DNA from: Larimichthys crocea
Taxonomy: Eukaryota > Chordata > Actinopteri > Sciaenidae
Length of the DNA stretch: 64,000 nt
Assembly (NCBI RefSeq): GCF_000972845.2
Contig: NC_040028.1
Span: 15,250,871-15,314,870 of the forward strand
Reading direction: 5' to 3'
Position numbers and translations under genes: made by a program
The notes under the pieces: generated by a model
The model's database searches: none
What the model was told of the DNA's origin: nothing
The model's input: only the letters and a program-made list of their open reading frames with translations
Shown here: positions 45,301-58,000 of the stretch, piece by piece
How positions within the stretch are numbered: position 1 is the stretch's first letter
Layout of the letters: each line of letters begins with the position of its first letter

Positions 45301-48087
45301 GATTTAGCTGAGAGTGCGTTTCTTGCTTCTCTAGACATTTCATGGATGTGGAGCCATACAACTGTGAACTTAAAATGGTTATGGGTAAATTAGGCAGCGT
45401 GTAATGCATCAGCACAAGCTAAAGAGACTACACGCCGCAGAAATACACACCGGCGTTTCCTCGATTAGCAGTGATATTATTTTATACACCTTTATTCCAT
45501 TGCCATCACTACACACCAAAACATACAAAGGTGTGTGTTGTGTAATATGAACACATATCCTGTGTGTGCTACATGTATTTATTATAATATTTTGCAAAAA
45601 ATACCACACTTCCCCATACTACTTTTCCCAGTTGTAACCCTAACAACAATGGGATAGTAAGACTGTAGTAAACGTAGTTGAGTTGTAAAAGTTTGGTGAC
45701 ATTTTACTCCAACTTGAGGCATGAAAAGAATGTCTTTCCTCCAGACTGTTACATACTAGTGCTGTTGTTACTTCATGAAGCTGAAAGCTCTTCTTTGTCC
45801 CGTAGGATCTTGAAACATCCCAACCACATTCGAGTGCATCAAGCTATTTTCCAAACTGAATTTGAGTGCTCAGATTTTCAGTTATATTCCCTTTTGCGTA
45901 AAGCATAAAACAAGATTTATTTTCACATACAAGCTGACTCAAAACAGAAGTCTTTTTTCAGTATTCATTACCTGGCGTTGGTTTGGTTTACTTGCAGTAT
46001 ATGCAAAAAAAAAAAAGCGGATACGTCAAAGCAGACTCATCAAAAAAAACAAACATAAACAGACAAAACTAATAAATAAAAGGCATATTTAAAAAACCAC
46101 TGGCATCATCATATTTCGTCTCATTGTAATAGGATGCAGACACAGACCTGCACTGATGCACGTTATTCATTCATAATCATATAATCATATGACAGTTTGT
46201 GAGTGTTTTGGTTTGACATTGTTCTTGAGGTCTTGCGAAGGTGTTCAAGAGGTATCATCGTAGTGTCCACATGGCAGGACCTGCTTTGTCCTCCTGCTTA
46301 AAGGAGCATTATCACGGTGACTGGATTTAGAAAGATTAAGCTCATATTCAATCACATCGCGAATGGGTGTTCCCTAACATGGTAACCGGCATCGTATGGA
46401 GCAACACTGATGTCCGTCTATTAAACAGGAGGAGGAATTATAGATTATGTTGTGAGGGAGATCCTGACCTGTAGTGACGAAGACATTGGGAGTTCAGGTG
46501 TTTTGCTGACATCACATCACATAATCACCATAATCAGTAAACAGCGGGACTTACCCAGACATGGATGTTGTTTACCGAACAGACTCTCACTGCAAAGACA
46601 GAGCGATTTTTCCGGGGACAGTTCACCGAAGAGTCAGCAGGGAGGACTGACAGAGACTGGCGCATACATAAATTCTTCTTCAAAGGTTTTCACTTCACTT
46701 TTACTTACAGCAGCTTTTTATATGTGTGTGTTTGGCATCTTTCCATTTGTTTCATGAGCTCATAGACGGCCGCTCGTGTGTTTAATTTACAGTAAATGTC
46801 ACTGAAAAGGACTCGACTAGACTGAACTGTGTAACAAAACAGCAAAGTTTACACTTAAAACCACTGCTCCCCTCTGCTTCCTTATTAGGTCAAGGAGAGT
46901 GGATGTATTAAATAGGCTAAGTGGAATACACTACCTGAATGGACTTAGTGCTTCGTCTTACAGTAGCTTAGATCCCAGTTGGCTTAAGACAGGGCAGGGA
47001 TGATGACGTCGTGAAAGGATCTGAATTATAGATTATAGTGTGTGAGTGCGCACCGTAAAGTTGCATGTGAGAGTGCATACTGCTGAAAGTGTGCAAGAGC
47101 TGCTGCTCCGTGGACGAGGGGAGTTTCCCTGATAAATGGGAGAGCACATCCTGTAGCTCAAACCACAAGATGCTTCCAGAGTTGTACACTGTGACTGCTG
47201 TGAACACAAACAGTGTCTGGCACACACACACACACACACACACAAAAAACACATATTTATACACAATTCATTAATAATTAAGTTATTAGAATAGTTGATT
47301 GATCTATTTTCTGTCAATCAACTAATCGATTAATCAACAGATTGTTCAGTTTTAGACACAATATGTTGTAGAGTAACTACCCACAGGCTGCAGCACTTAG
47401 GCTACTAATAAACCGCAGCAGAGCAACAAGGCTTTCCTCCATACATGATTTATCAAGGAGCTTCTCTAATCTTCATCACATTATGCGGTCGAGTTTGTCC
47501 GACTGTTTAAACGCCTGTAAATACGTCATCGTTGGAGTGTTACCCTCAAAGTCACACTGTCAACATTTAGGTGTTTGATCAAAAAAATATTGCTGTATTT
47601 GTCCTTGTAAAGAACCAATAACATCCTCAGTATCTCAGGTTTACCTGTTTGTTTTCTGCTATCTTGCAACTGATGTTTTATCAGTGCCGAGACCTCCTGA
47701 GAGCTTAGACAGTTACACAGCACCACTGCAGGCAGTATTACGGGTGTCAGCGCGGAGCAACATGGTGCCATGACTAATGATGAAAACGAGAGCTCCCTGT
47801 TGCTATTTGTACATAATGTTAACAAGAAATTTGGAAACTATTAAATTTATTCAAAACATGGCCCTGCCAATACTAACTGAGGTTTTTATAGTTTAAACTA
47901 ATAAATGCTGCTAGTTATCACGGGTTTGTGACCATACAGTTAAGCAACAAAGATGCTTTCCTATATCGATTTGGTATCCTGGTTTCTAATTGCAATCATT
48001 ATCATGGTGGTAATTAGATGTTTAAGGATTTATGTTACACAGCCCTGAGGGACGATCTCAGTCAGTTCATTGTCTGTAGAAAGATTT

Positions 48088-48390
48088 AGTGTTGCAACAA
48101 TTACTCTTGATTATCTTACTGGGTTGATCTGCAAAACATAGGAACATAATAAAAAGTGCAAGAGAAAAATGTTCTGGAGCTCAAGGTGACGTCAAAAAAT
48201 GTCAAAAACCCAAAGATATTTAATCAAGTACGACATAAGACAAAGAAAAACAGCCAATCTGAACATCATTCGAGAAGCTGAGCGACAGATTTCTGATATT
48301 TCTACTTGAAAAATGACTTTAATGACTAATCATTTATCTAAATAGCTGCTGTTGATCAACTAATCATTGCTGCTTCGCGAGCTTCAACTG
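48088..48390. mobile_element. Degenerate AT-rich interspersed repeat
   Basis: Shows ggagctcaaggtgacgtcaa, aacccaaagatatttaa, gagaagctgagcgacag, acttgaaaaatgacttta and gttgatcaactaatc in the order of a common fish repeat. Related pieces are at 1517-1690, 44690-44830, 47270-47340, 55300-55520 and 60470-60620. Confidence 0.55.
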
Positions 48391-48798
48391 AAGAAAGTGG
48401 ACGCCACATAGTTACAAAGCCCAAGTCAATATAGATTAGAGGTGAAATAAGTCAATTACTGGGTTAGTCCATTGAAATTGCTACAAGTTTCGCCTCTCGG
48501 ATGGGAGGATTTCCTTCAGCAACCTCACAGCAGACACAACAAAAGGCTTTTTCAGTGATGCAATGAGAAGAATCTTAAAAACTCATGCTTCAAAGAACAG
48601 CTCAGGGCTTCTCAGCCGAGCATCTGTAAGTTAGCTCAGCACATTGAAACGGATGGAGAGCGCCCGTTTCTTAAAGGTACAAAGTAGAGTAAATGATCAG
48701 TGACAGCGTGGCTCTGCATGCGGCATCAACAGCATTGTGACAGAATGGGGAAGGCGGGGTAGCAGCGGTCGTGTAACTTCCTGAATTGTGTCTTTCAG

Positions 48799-49048
48799 AT
48801 GAACGGCAAGCAGTGAGCGTGAGCCAGTCAGTGTCAGAAGATGCTCCTGATCCACGGTGCCCAGTGCTGAGGGAGGTCCACGGAGCCAACTGGTGCCCAC
48901 CATGTCTCACCACCAACACTACCAGCGAGGCCCCCACGGCCGTGCCTTGAGCACCGAGGAGAGGACCTCCATGCCAGTCAACAAGACCTCCACACCGGTT
49001 CACAAGAGCGCCTCTTCCTCTTCCTCTTCCCAACGTGACAGCCGGCAG
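48799..49048 (+). CDS. osbpl6: OSBPL6 first coding exon (5'UTR 48799-48901; codons 1-49)
   Basis: Acceptor tttcag at 48798 and donor gtaatt at 49049. The start chosen is the first in-frame ATG, 48902, with context cccaccATGt. It encodes [20 protein letters not shown] and then [29 protein letters not shown]. The second in-frame Met (residue 24) lies nearer to the mammalian N-terminus, so initiation there is possible. Two short upstream ORFs precede the start. Confidence 0.85.
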
Positions 49049-52000
49049 GTAATTTCCTGGCTACAGGAGGAATCCATCTGGAAATAGTTTCTAAGGCTAG
49101 CGGCACTATGGATGAATGTGACTTGAGCAGAGGTAATATACAGGAGGAGCGAGTATTATTTTGAGTTGCTGCAGTCTTCTGTCAGTGCCACTCTCTAGTG
49201 AGACAGTTTATGCAGATAGAAAGCAAGTGGGACAGCCAGGAAATATGAAATGGTGAAATATTAATTCAGCAGTTTCAGTGTGCGTAACAAAAACGGTCTG
49301 AAGTATTATGTGATGACCTGATCGTTTTTTTTATAAAATCAGCTGCCATCATGCAGCGTCACCATTTCAAGCAAAACAAACGGAGCATCCCCAGGTTTTC
49401 TCCACAAATCCTGCACATGCATCGTAGGTCCTCGTTATAAGACACTCTTTGCTGACTAAAGCTGGGCATCCTGCGCGTTGTGTTTCTCACAAGCTTTAAT
49501 CTGTCTTTTCTGCAACTGACCGACCACAACGTAATCACGGTTTTGTCCACTGACAGTTCCCATAATGTTTATTCAGACAAGAGGACTGCAGGATCCTCAA
49601 AAAAAAAACGCTGACAAGAAAAGAAAGGCAACATTACTTCATGCCATTCTACTTTTAAATCAAAGCCGGGAGAAAAAAAGACAAATACTGACAGACGGCT
49701 GAGAAGATGCAGACTTTTTGTCAGTTCTGTGAAAGTGAAGTGAAAGTGTGAAGTGAAATTCGGTTGTGTTTCTCTCCCGGCACAGCCTCAGTCAGGACTA
49801 CAGTTGCCACACCAACGGTGTGACGTGCCAAGAATCCGTCTAATCGTCAGGAACCCTTCAAACCGAACCCATCTGGCAGGAATGCGGCCATATAATTCGA
49901 GAGCATTCCTTTAACTAACTGATGAGTTAGATCCGTCAAACTGTATCTCTACTTTCCCTCTGATAATGACCAATGATAAATACTTTATTCCCTGTGAAAA
50001 GCTAATTGACTTTCAACCCTGCGAGACCTTATCGACTGATCAGATGACTGATCAGCTAAGATAGAGCGGTTAGTAAGTAAAAACCTTGTAGAGACCTGGT
50101 GAACGATGAGACACACTCTTATTTCACAGTTCACCGGACAAGTGCTTAAACTTAACCCCTGCAGTAAACTATCTGAAGCCCCCGGCCCTCTTTACTTCTC
50201 TGCTGCTGTGTCACCGTGGCCACACAGTAACGTGACACCGAAACTGGAGTCTCTGACATCACAGCTTTTCCGTCAGCGCCGGTCGATGCATATTTCATGA
50301 GGGACAGGCGGAGACTTGGTGCTCCACTGAACATGTGGCACGCTCTGGTATGCTGCGCCGGAGCCCAGCTTGTGTCCACAGGAGATGGCTCTCTGAAGAG
50401 AAAAGAGAGTTGGTTTGAGAAATGAGGCCCCTGTTTGAAGCGCACATCCGATGGCCTGCTGCTTGATGAGGCGGGCCGTTAACCCTTCAAACCCTGCTGT
50501 TCATTGTTCCTTTTCTTTAATGTACTTGCTTCTGATAACAAGCCTTCACGGGTGAAAGGGTTCAGCATTTCAATCCGTAGACGCTCCGTAATCTTAAAGG
50601 CAGCTCCTTCTGAGAGCGAGGTGATCTGTTAGCCTTTCTTCTTTCATTCATCTCTTTTAATGAGCTTAATGAAGTCAGGCACTTGCCTCTAAAATGACAG
50701 CAAACGGGAGTATTTGCCCCGTAGAACTCCTTAATTTTGCACACCTGCTTGATCAAGACCTCAAGATAGTCAGCATATTGAAAGAATCAGCAGCACATGA
50801 GGATTTTAATTGGGAATTAGTTCTTGATTGTTGCAGCTGTTTTGTGTTATGATTTAGGAATAATCACTAAGTGATGCAGGGATGTACCTGTGGCTGATCC
50901 AGACACTTCATGTCCAACTACAGAAGTGGCTCTGTCGTTCAGAAACACATTTACAGCTACAAATCCTTTGCCTGTTCAGTTCAGCTTTCTCTGGGGTTTT
51001 GGCTCACGACCATTATAAAAATGTCCAAGGAAAGAAAGGGCATACGTCTGCTGTGAGTACATTTTAAGAGACACTGACTTTAAACTCACAGTGAAACTGA
51101 AGTGAAAGTGTCTGTCACCTACATAATGTGACATTTCCAACCAAAACCGAGTGTGTGTGTGGAGCGATTTAGTTACAGTTCTTCAGATTTGATAGGAATC
51201 GCCTGAAAGTTGGCGTAGCTTAATGATACAGAGTTCGTTCTTCACTGTGTTGTCAGATTAGTGTAACCTTCCTCCTCCCAGCTAATTTAAAAATCTGCAA
51301 AGATGTGGATCTTAAGCGTACCTGCCATCACTGGGTGCTCAAACAAGCCTCCTGTGATGGCACCACAGTATTTATGCGTAACTTTAACGGGTGAGTTCCG
51401 ACAAAATTCATCCTCAGTACAGTTGTCATGAACGGGGAAATTAGCTATAGAGACCAAAACTGTTTTTTGTACCAGGCTGTAAAAGTTGGACATTTTAACA
51501 TGGAGGCCTATGGAGATTGACTCGTTCTGTAGCCAGCCTCAAGTGGCCGCTCGAGGAACTGCAGTTTTTTGGCACTTCTGCATTGGCTTCATTTCCCAGC
51601 CACGGAGAAAATAATACATTTCGTCTCAAACACATTCTTTGGAAATGCAAACAAATGTTTGATTTCTGATTGATTTCCAAACACATCTCGAGTTACCTTG
51701 TCGGCCCATATTACGTTTGATTGAATTAATCTATTCAGAGGGATTTTATCAATCGTTTCATTTATTCTCCCTCCATATTGGTGAAAGATGAAGGTATCAA
51801 TAGATTATTAATGTAATCATCCAAAAGGTCTTTTCAGTACCTGTTCTAATGCTTTTTTTTTTTTAGTATCACATGATCTTATAGCATAATATGACATTTT
51901 TGGAGCTCAAACTTCCATTTTTCACATCCTAGTTTCAGATTAAAAGTTTATTCTCGGCCTTAGAATCAGTCAGTTAAAAAAATATATCACCATAAGGTCT

Positions 52001-55000
52001 ATTCAGTGGCTGTCGTGTTACACAATCTTAGTGAGTCCTGGGCAAATTGTGTGAAGTGCTGCTCATGAAGTGATTATTATAAATCTGGATTCTTTTACAA
52101 GTTGAGTCTTAAATATTTCTGACTTGATTTCTGAGGCTGTCTCCAGCCACTTATGTCTCTGAACATTATGCAAAGTTATGCTGGCATTTGTGTGGCACTG
52201 TGGTGCAGTGGTTAGCACTGTTGCCTCACAGCAAGAAGGTTTCTGCTGTGATTTATAGACTTTTCATGAGCGCCTCCATATTTCAAGAAGGTTCGAATGC
52301 CGACTTTGTTTTTTTCTGTGTGGAGTTCGCATGTTCTCCTTTTGTCTGCCTGGGATCTCTCTGGGTGCTCCGCAGTCCAAAAACATGCACTTAATATGTT
52401 AATTTGTGGCTCTAGGTGTGAATGTGAGTGTGTCAGCGCTGTGATGAACTGGCGACTTGTCCAGGGTGTGCCGCCGCCTCTCGCCTAATGTCACCTGGAA
52501 CAGGCTGAGACTCCGATATGGATAAGCGGTTACAGGAAATAGATGGATACCTGCACTTCATTGTGTAATAACTACAGCGTGTTCCTGCAGCATGTTCTTC
52601 TTGGTGTGTTCTGTGCAGAGAGTTTTGAGTGGTGTTATGTCGGTAGACTGCTGTGGAGAATATGCAGTACAGTACATCTTCCCCTGAGACATCCTGAGGA
52701 AGCACAAAGATGCTGAGAAAAGACCTCGGCTCGCCTGGCTGAGTCTCGGGTTTTTGAGCATTGGCATTTTGTTTGGGGAAAGCCTTAATGAGATCCAGCC
52801 TCCATTTTCAAATCAATACATGTCACTTTCCCCTTTGCTGACGACTACTGGTCACTCTGGAGACCCTCATGAGAGCAATTAGAGGCACCACCTGCAGTGA
52901 GCACACACACACACACACACTTACATGTTTATTCAGGATGTAGCTGTGTCACTGCAGCTATCATTTTTTCTTTTGCTGCTTGTCAGAGATAGTGGAAGGA
53001 ATAGACGCGGTCTCGGGACAAACATTTAAGAAAGGGTCCCTTTGATTTACGAGAGCGGAGAAATCAATGATTATCAAGCGATTATCAGTTCCTCTGAAGT
53101 CAGATAGTGGTCGTTTCTCACGGTAATGACCAAAACATACTGATGTTACTGTAGATGAAAGAACGATGGAGCACTTGCACTGACAACTGCATAAATTAGT
53201 ATGTTGTCTCTCCTGTAAAGACATCTGTCTTGAAATTATTTATTTCTGCTACGGCCAGGTTATCATAGTGTCTAATGTGCTGTCTGATAACATTTTTCAG
53301 CACACAGCAGACCAACTCAAAAGCAGAGAAGATGATCTTTATAGAGACAGACATCTGAAATAAAGTGGAAAATGAAATGTGTAAAAAAAAGGTAGTTTTA
53401 ATCTAATCTTGCCATGGTTATTTCTGGTTTCTGCCACCTTAACACCTTGTAATATCACTTAATATGAAGAGATAGTGGCTTATTGTTTGATATAAAAAAA
53501 AGCCATGTGTCTGAGGCAGATTGATACCCATGAGATCATTTTAATTGTACCTTAAGTGTAAAGAAAACGCATAAAAACACAGGTGAATCATTTGTTGTTA
53601 GGTAGCTCTCTTTTTGTAAATGAAACGGGTTTCCTCTAGTATCTCTCTCACATGTCTGCAGGTCACACTTGTGGACTGCAGGTGTGTAACTGAATCTGCG
53701 AGGGAATCAGTCTGTGGTCATACACAGTCTCTCAGGGTGTCAACGTCTCATCCATGTGTCCGCCCCAACCTCCTGCTCTAAGCTTTAGTGCTGAGCCAGC
53801 CAGACGCTGCAGTGAAATACATCCTCCACTATCTCTGATCTATACGATTCCTCTGTGGTTATTAGCTGCTGGAATATCATTGGCAACATGTTACAATACA
53901 AGGTTTCATAGAACAGTATATTCTTACACAACATATTCTTATGCAAGTACAACAGGAGACTACAGATTACAGGGCTACGTAGTGATGAGGCTACGTGACA
54001 CTTTGTGCAAGACGTCAGTAAGTTCAGGGAATTTGGGATCCTGGTACCATTTAGCATCTAATCAATATAATAGGTGTTTGCTTTTCATATGCAGACTTTA
54101 TTTAATCAGATAATCTCATTGAGATTAAGTTCTGTTCTGCAAGAGTGACCCGAGACACCAGAGAGGATGAAGAAAGCAACAGAAATAATAACAGCACCAC
54201 CAAAATCACAGATCAGAGTTAGAGTACATTCAGACAGGATCCGGCACTGTGGTGAAAACACAGGGAAAACAGAGAAGATGTTCCAACTTTTGGAAAAATT
54301 GCAGCACAATGTCACACTGCGGCCACCAATCAGACACTCAGATCGGGGCAGACACTCCACAGTCAGCCTGAAATGTCTCTGAAACTGAGGCTACTCAGGT
54401 GGATTCATGGACTAAACTCTGGTACTCCACCTGTTGTGTTCTGGCTTTGTTTATTTCATGTACCCAGCTTCTAAATCTGCGTCTGGCTTCACAATTTATG
54501 CTGGAAAATATCGACAGAAAGAAGTTTAATTTGGTTTGTGTCTGATGGTTTGAGAGAGATAGAGAGGGAAAAAGACATAGACAGTGAATGAGAGTGAGGG
54601 AGTGCCGGCCTCAATAAAGTTATTTCACGATTATTTCACAGCAGTTACGTTCAACACGAATAGAGACACCCCCAGCAGCACCTCTCACCCCCACACGTCT
54701 CTCCAAAACCCTGCAGCGATTCACTGGAACTCCTGATCCTGTCTGAACTGTACTCTTAAAAGTTGAAAATCGGCCTGTGGGATGAGAAATTCAAGGTTTA
54801 AAAAAAAAAAATCTTCTGTGACTCATTCCATTTCTAAGATGTGAAGCAGTGGATGGCAGTCCTCCCAAGTTCAGTATTTACCCGAGGGGTAACCAGAGCA
54901 GAAGATGAGTGATACTCTGAGGAAGCTTGAATAAAACTTGCTATAAGTGAGGACCAGCCTCATTTCTCTTCATAGTACACAGTGATGAGTATGATATCTG

Positions 55001-58000
55001 CCTCATGTATCGAAACCTAAAGCACAATGATAAGTTGCATTCAGTTGTAGAGCGAGCAGCATGAGAATAACGGATAACTGCGTATTCAGGCACAGACGTG
55101 AAAGAGCCATTGAGAAGTCATCAAGGGCTTTTAAAAGGTTGTACGCCTTTTTGTTGGTTCGTTGTTGCTGAAATTTGAGCTGCTCGGGTTTCAACCTCAT
55201 ATAAATAAAAACTGTAGACTCGTGAGTCTCTGCCAGCTACGGAAGCTGAGAGCGGAAAGTTTTATTGTATCCGTAATCTTGAGATCGTAGTTTAATTGTC
55301 TGTGTGTTCCTGTCATGTTGCTGATTATTTTCTTGACTGATCAATCTTTTAGTCTATAAAATAAAAAAAATACCCATTACATTTTTTCCTCTTTCCAAGG
55401 TGACATTTTCAAATATCTTGTTTTGTCTGACCAACAATCCAACAACAAATCCAGTTTGTTTGTTGTTGTTTTTTCTCAAAAATGATTAAACTATTTTTAA
55501 TTATTATAGTTGCTGATTAATGGCAGCTCTGCTCTTAATGGGATAGTCCAAAAAACAAACAAAAAAAGAAGTTATTTTTCTCACGATCATTTGATAATTA
55601 AGTTGTTATCCTTTTGTTTGGCCGTGAAGGCGAGACACTTACTCTGTTATCTCAAAAAAACAACTTGCTGTTTTCCCAAGACAACAAGACAATTAACCCG
55701 TTAACACAAGAACACCTGCGGTAACTAGATAATTAACTTGTTGTGTCGAGATGATATAATAAAACGATTACAGTCACTGTCCTCCTAAGTGATGACTGGA
55801 CTGTTTTCTGGCCTTTATTTTGTTTATTTGGGATAATCAATGGTTCAGTAAGCCTACAGTGGATTTAGAAATCTGAATACAATCTGGGTGTTTGAGCAGC
55901 AGTAGAGACGAGTGTCAGCATCTGTGGGAGAGGCAGATGTGTAAGAGAAACATCACAAGTGGGCTGGCAGACTGATATTTATAGTGCTGATTTACCCTAA
56001 GGTGTCCCCAAGGAGTGTTTGTCCTTTCTGCTGCTCAGAGAGACCTTAACTGTAATAGTTTGATTCATTGCGGCATTAGAAGATCTACTGCGCAACAGTG
56101 CCGCGTGTCGCTGAAGACCTGACACAGGTAGACCAGACTGTTAGTCATTTATTTCTGTTTAAAATATACTTCCATCTAACCACGTGACTCCGCTGAAATG
56201 AGTCATTTTCAAAGCGAGACGTGGAAAAAGAAAAAGCACAGAAGCAAGTCAAAGTTATCTGAAATCAAACAAACAAGCTCAAAGAACAAACCTTTTTAAA
56301 TCCTGACATAATAAAGGCAGACAGCCTCTTACCGAGTCCGCCACAAGATCCTTCATTAAAGCGTTAAACTCAAGAGGGATCGGGCTCATTCAGCTTTAAA
56401 TTATTCTGCAGCGGGATCAATGAACGCGAGCAGAGTGCAGGAAATCACTTTGGCTTAATTCAGTTCTGTTTTCAGGCTCCAATAACTAAAGCAAATTCTC
56501 CGACTGTAGCAGTAATTTCCATATAAACCTGTAGTTGGCATATACTTTGGTATTTATGTGGTGCCAGAGGTCGTGTGAGGCATTGATTAATTGTTGATTT
56601 ATATTGTTGATGGTTTGGATCTTAAAACAATGCCCGGGAAAAGTGCATTGAATTGCAATATTTGCAGCACGAGTCATTCTTTATATAGTGTAGTATTGAT
56701 TTGTCAATTTGGAGCCAGTTGAAAGTCTGTTTGCAATGCTGCAGATAACACACAGGAAGTTTGTGCGAAGGGTTACTCGCAGGCTGCCGCTTGTTATTAG
56801 TGTTCAGGAAGGCTGCTCGTCATGCTGTTATGTTCTAAAAACAGAAGCGGTTGAAGATGTTTTTTTTGTTTTTTTTATCGTTTCACAGGCAACGTTATAC
56901 AGTCGAGTTGCTCAACTGACAATGACCTTTGAGCATAATGAGGAGGCCGCTACCTTTTCGAATGGCGAGGTACACTCGGCTAATGAAGCCGAGCTCCTTC
57001 ATTTCCCTCATCTGCACGGGGGCCACTGAAAGGAGGGAAGAAACGTGACCTCATTACCGGACAGATCTGTTTGCCTGGTCATTAGATTAAACAAGCAGTT
57101 GTCTCTTTTTGTTAAGTGTCCTGCAAACCAAGGTCGGGTGTCCTAACGCTCACCCCTACGAGCTGTCTTGAAGGTTGCAACATTACACCAGTGCAATGAA
57201 GAGCTACAGGCTTGTTGAGTTTTGCCTCAAAGGCCGATTCAAGTATGAATTTAAAAACCTGACCTACGTCACCAATATCACATTTAGTTAATAGATGGCT
57301 GCATGTCACGTTGAGATATTGCTCCAGCTTCTTCTTGAGGCTTCATTGATTTCACAGTGTCTCAAGTTACATGTTTAAGACACAGCTATATACAGTAACA
57401 GGCTTTGTGACATACACCTGTCGGGGTGCTTTTTGGGTCAGCTACCTTATGAGGTAAATGTAGACTTCAGCCAGGAGGAGATATCACCGGGTGGTACGGA
57501 TGTTGACCTGTTGACCTGCAAGTTGTTGACTCTGTCCATACTGTCTGCTGAGAGAGATCCCGCATGTCAGCATCGTTGTCCTGTCCATCCCTCCCTCTGC
57601 AAACCAACATCTGCCTGCAGCACCATTGGACCTTTTAATATATATAGTTTTTATATATATATATATATTTTATATATATATATATATATTGTTCTTAATA
57701 GATGGTTACATGTTTACATATGTTGTTTTTGTTTGTTTGTATACTGGAGTATAGTAACAAAAAATAATTTCCCCCTGGGATTATTAAAGTATTTCTGATT
57801 CTGATTCTGAACCTTCACCGAGTGTTTCGACGCTCAACCACAACACTCTGGTCTGGGCTTGTCACTGCCTATCTGCTCCTGGCTACCAGCTTTCCTCCTA
57901 TTCCGTGTTTCTGTATTTTTATATCATTTTAAATATAAATGATCGAATAAGCAACGGTCAGGTTAGAAAAAAACATAAAAAAGCATTATTTTGTTAAGAG

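Larger units (their letters stand above)
42027..48798. other. Probable first intron of OSBPL6
   Basis: About 6.8 kb. It holds an ATC trinucleotide run (42288-42320), remnants of an AT-rich interspersed repeat (about 44690-44830, 47270-47340, 48088-48390), an A-rich run near 46005 and a CA run (47219-47244). No coding exon recognised. Confidence 0.5.

Noticed and set aside
47526..47825. 99-codon open frame on the minus strand
   Set aside because: No start context, motif or neighbouring exon; chance frame.
48671..49033. Gly-rich open frame opposite OSBPL6 first coding exon
   Set aside because: Antisense shadow of the Ser/Thr/Pro-rich coding exon.
52188..52300. Functional tRNA gene
   Set aside because: Has A- and B-box-like motifs but no cloverleaf; the boxes are split by an insert and the 3' part is a SINE body.
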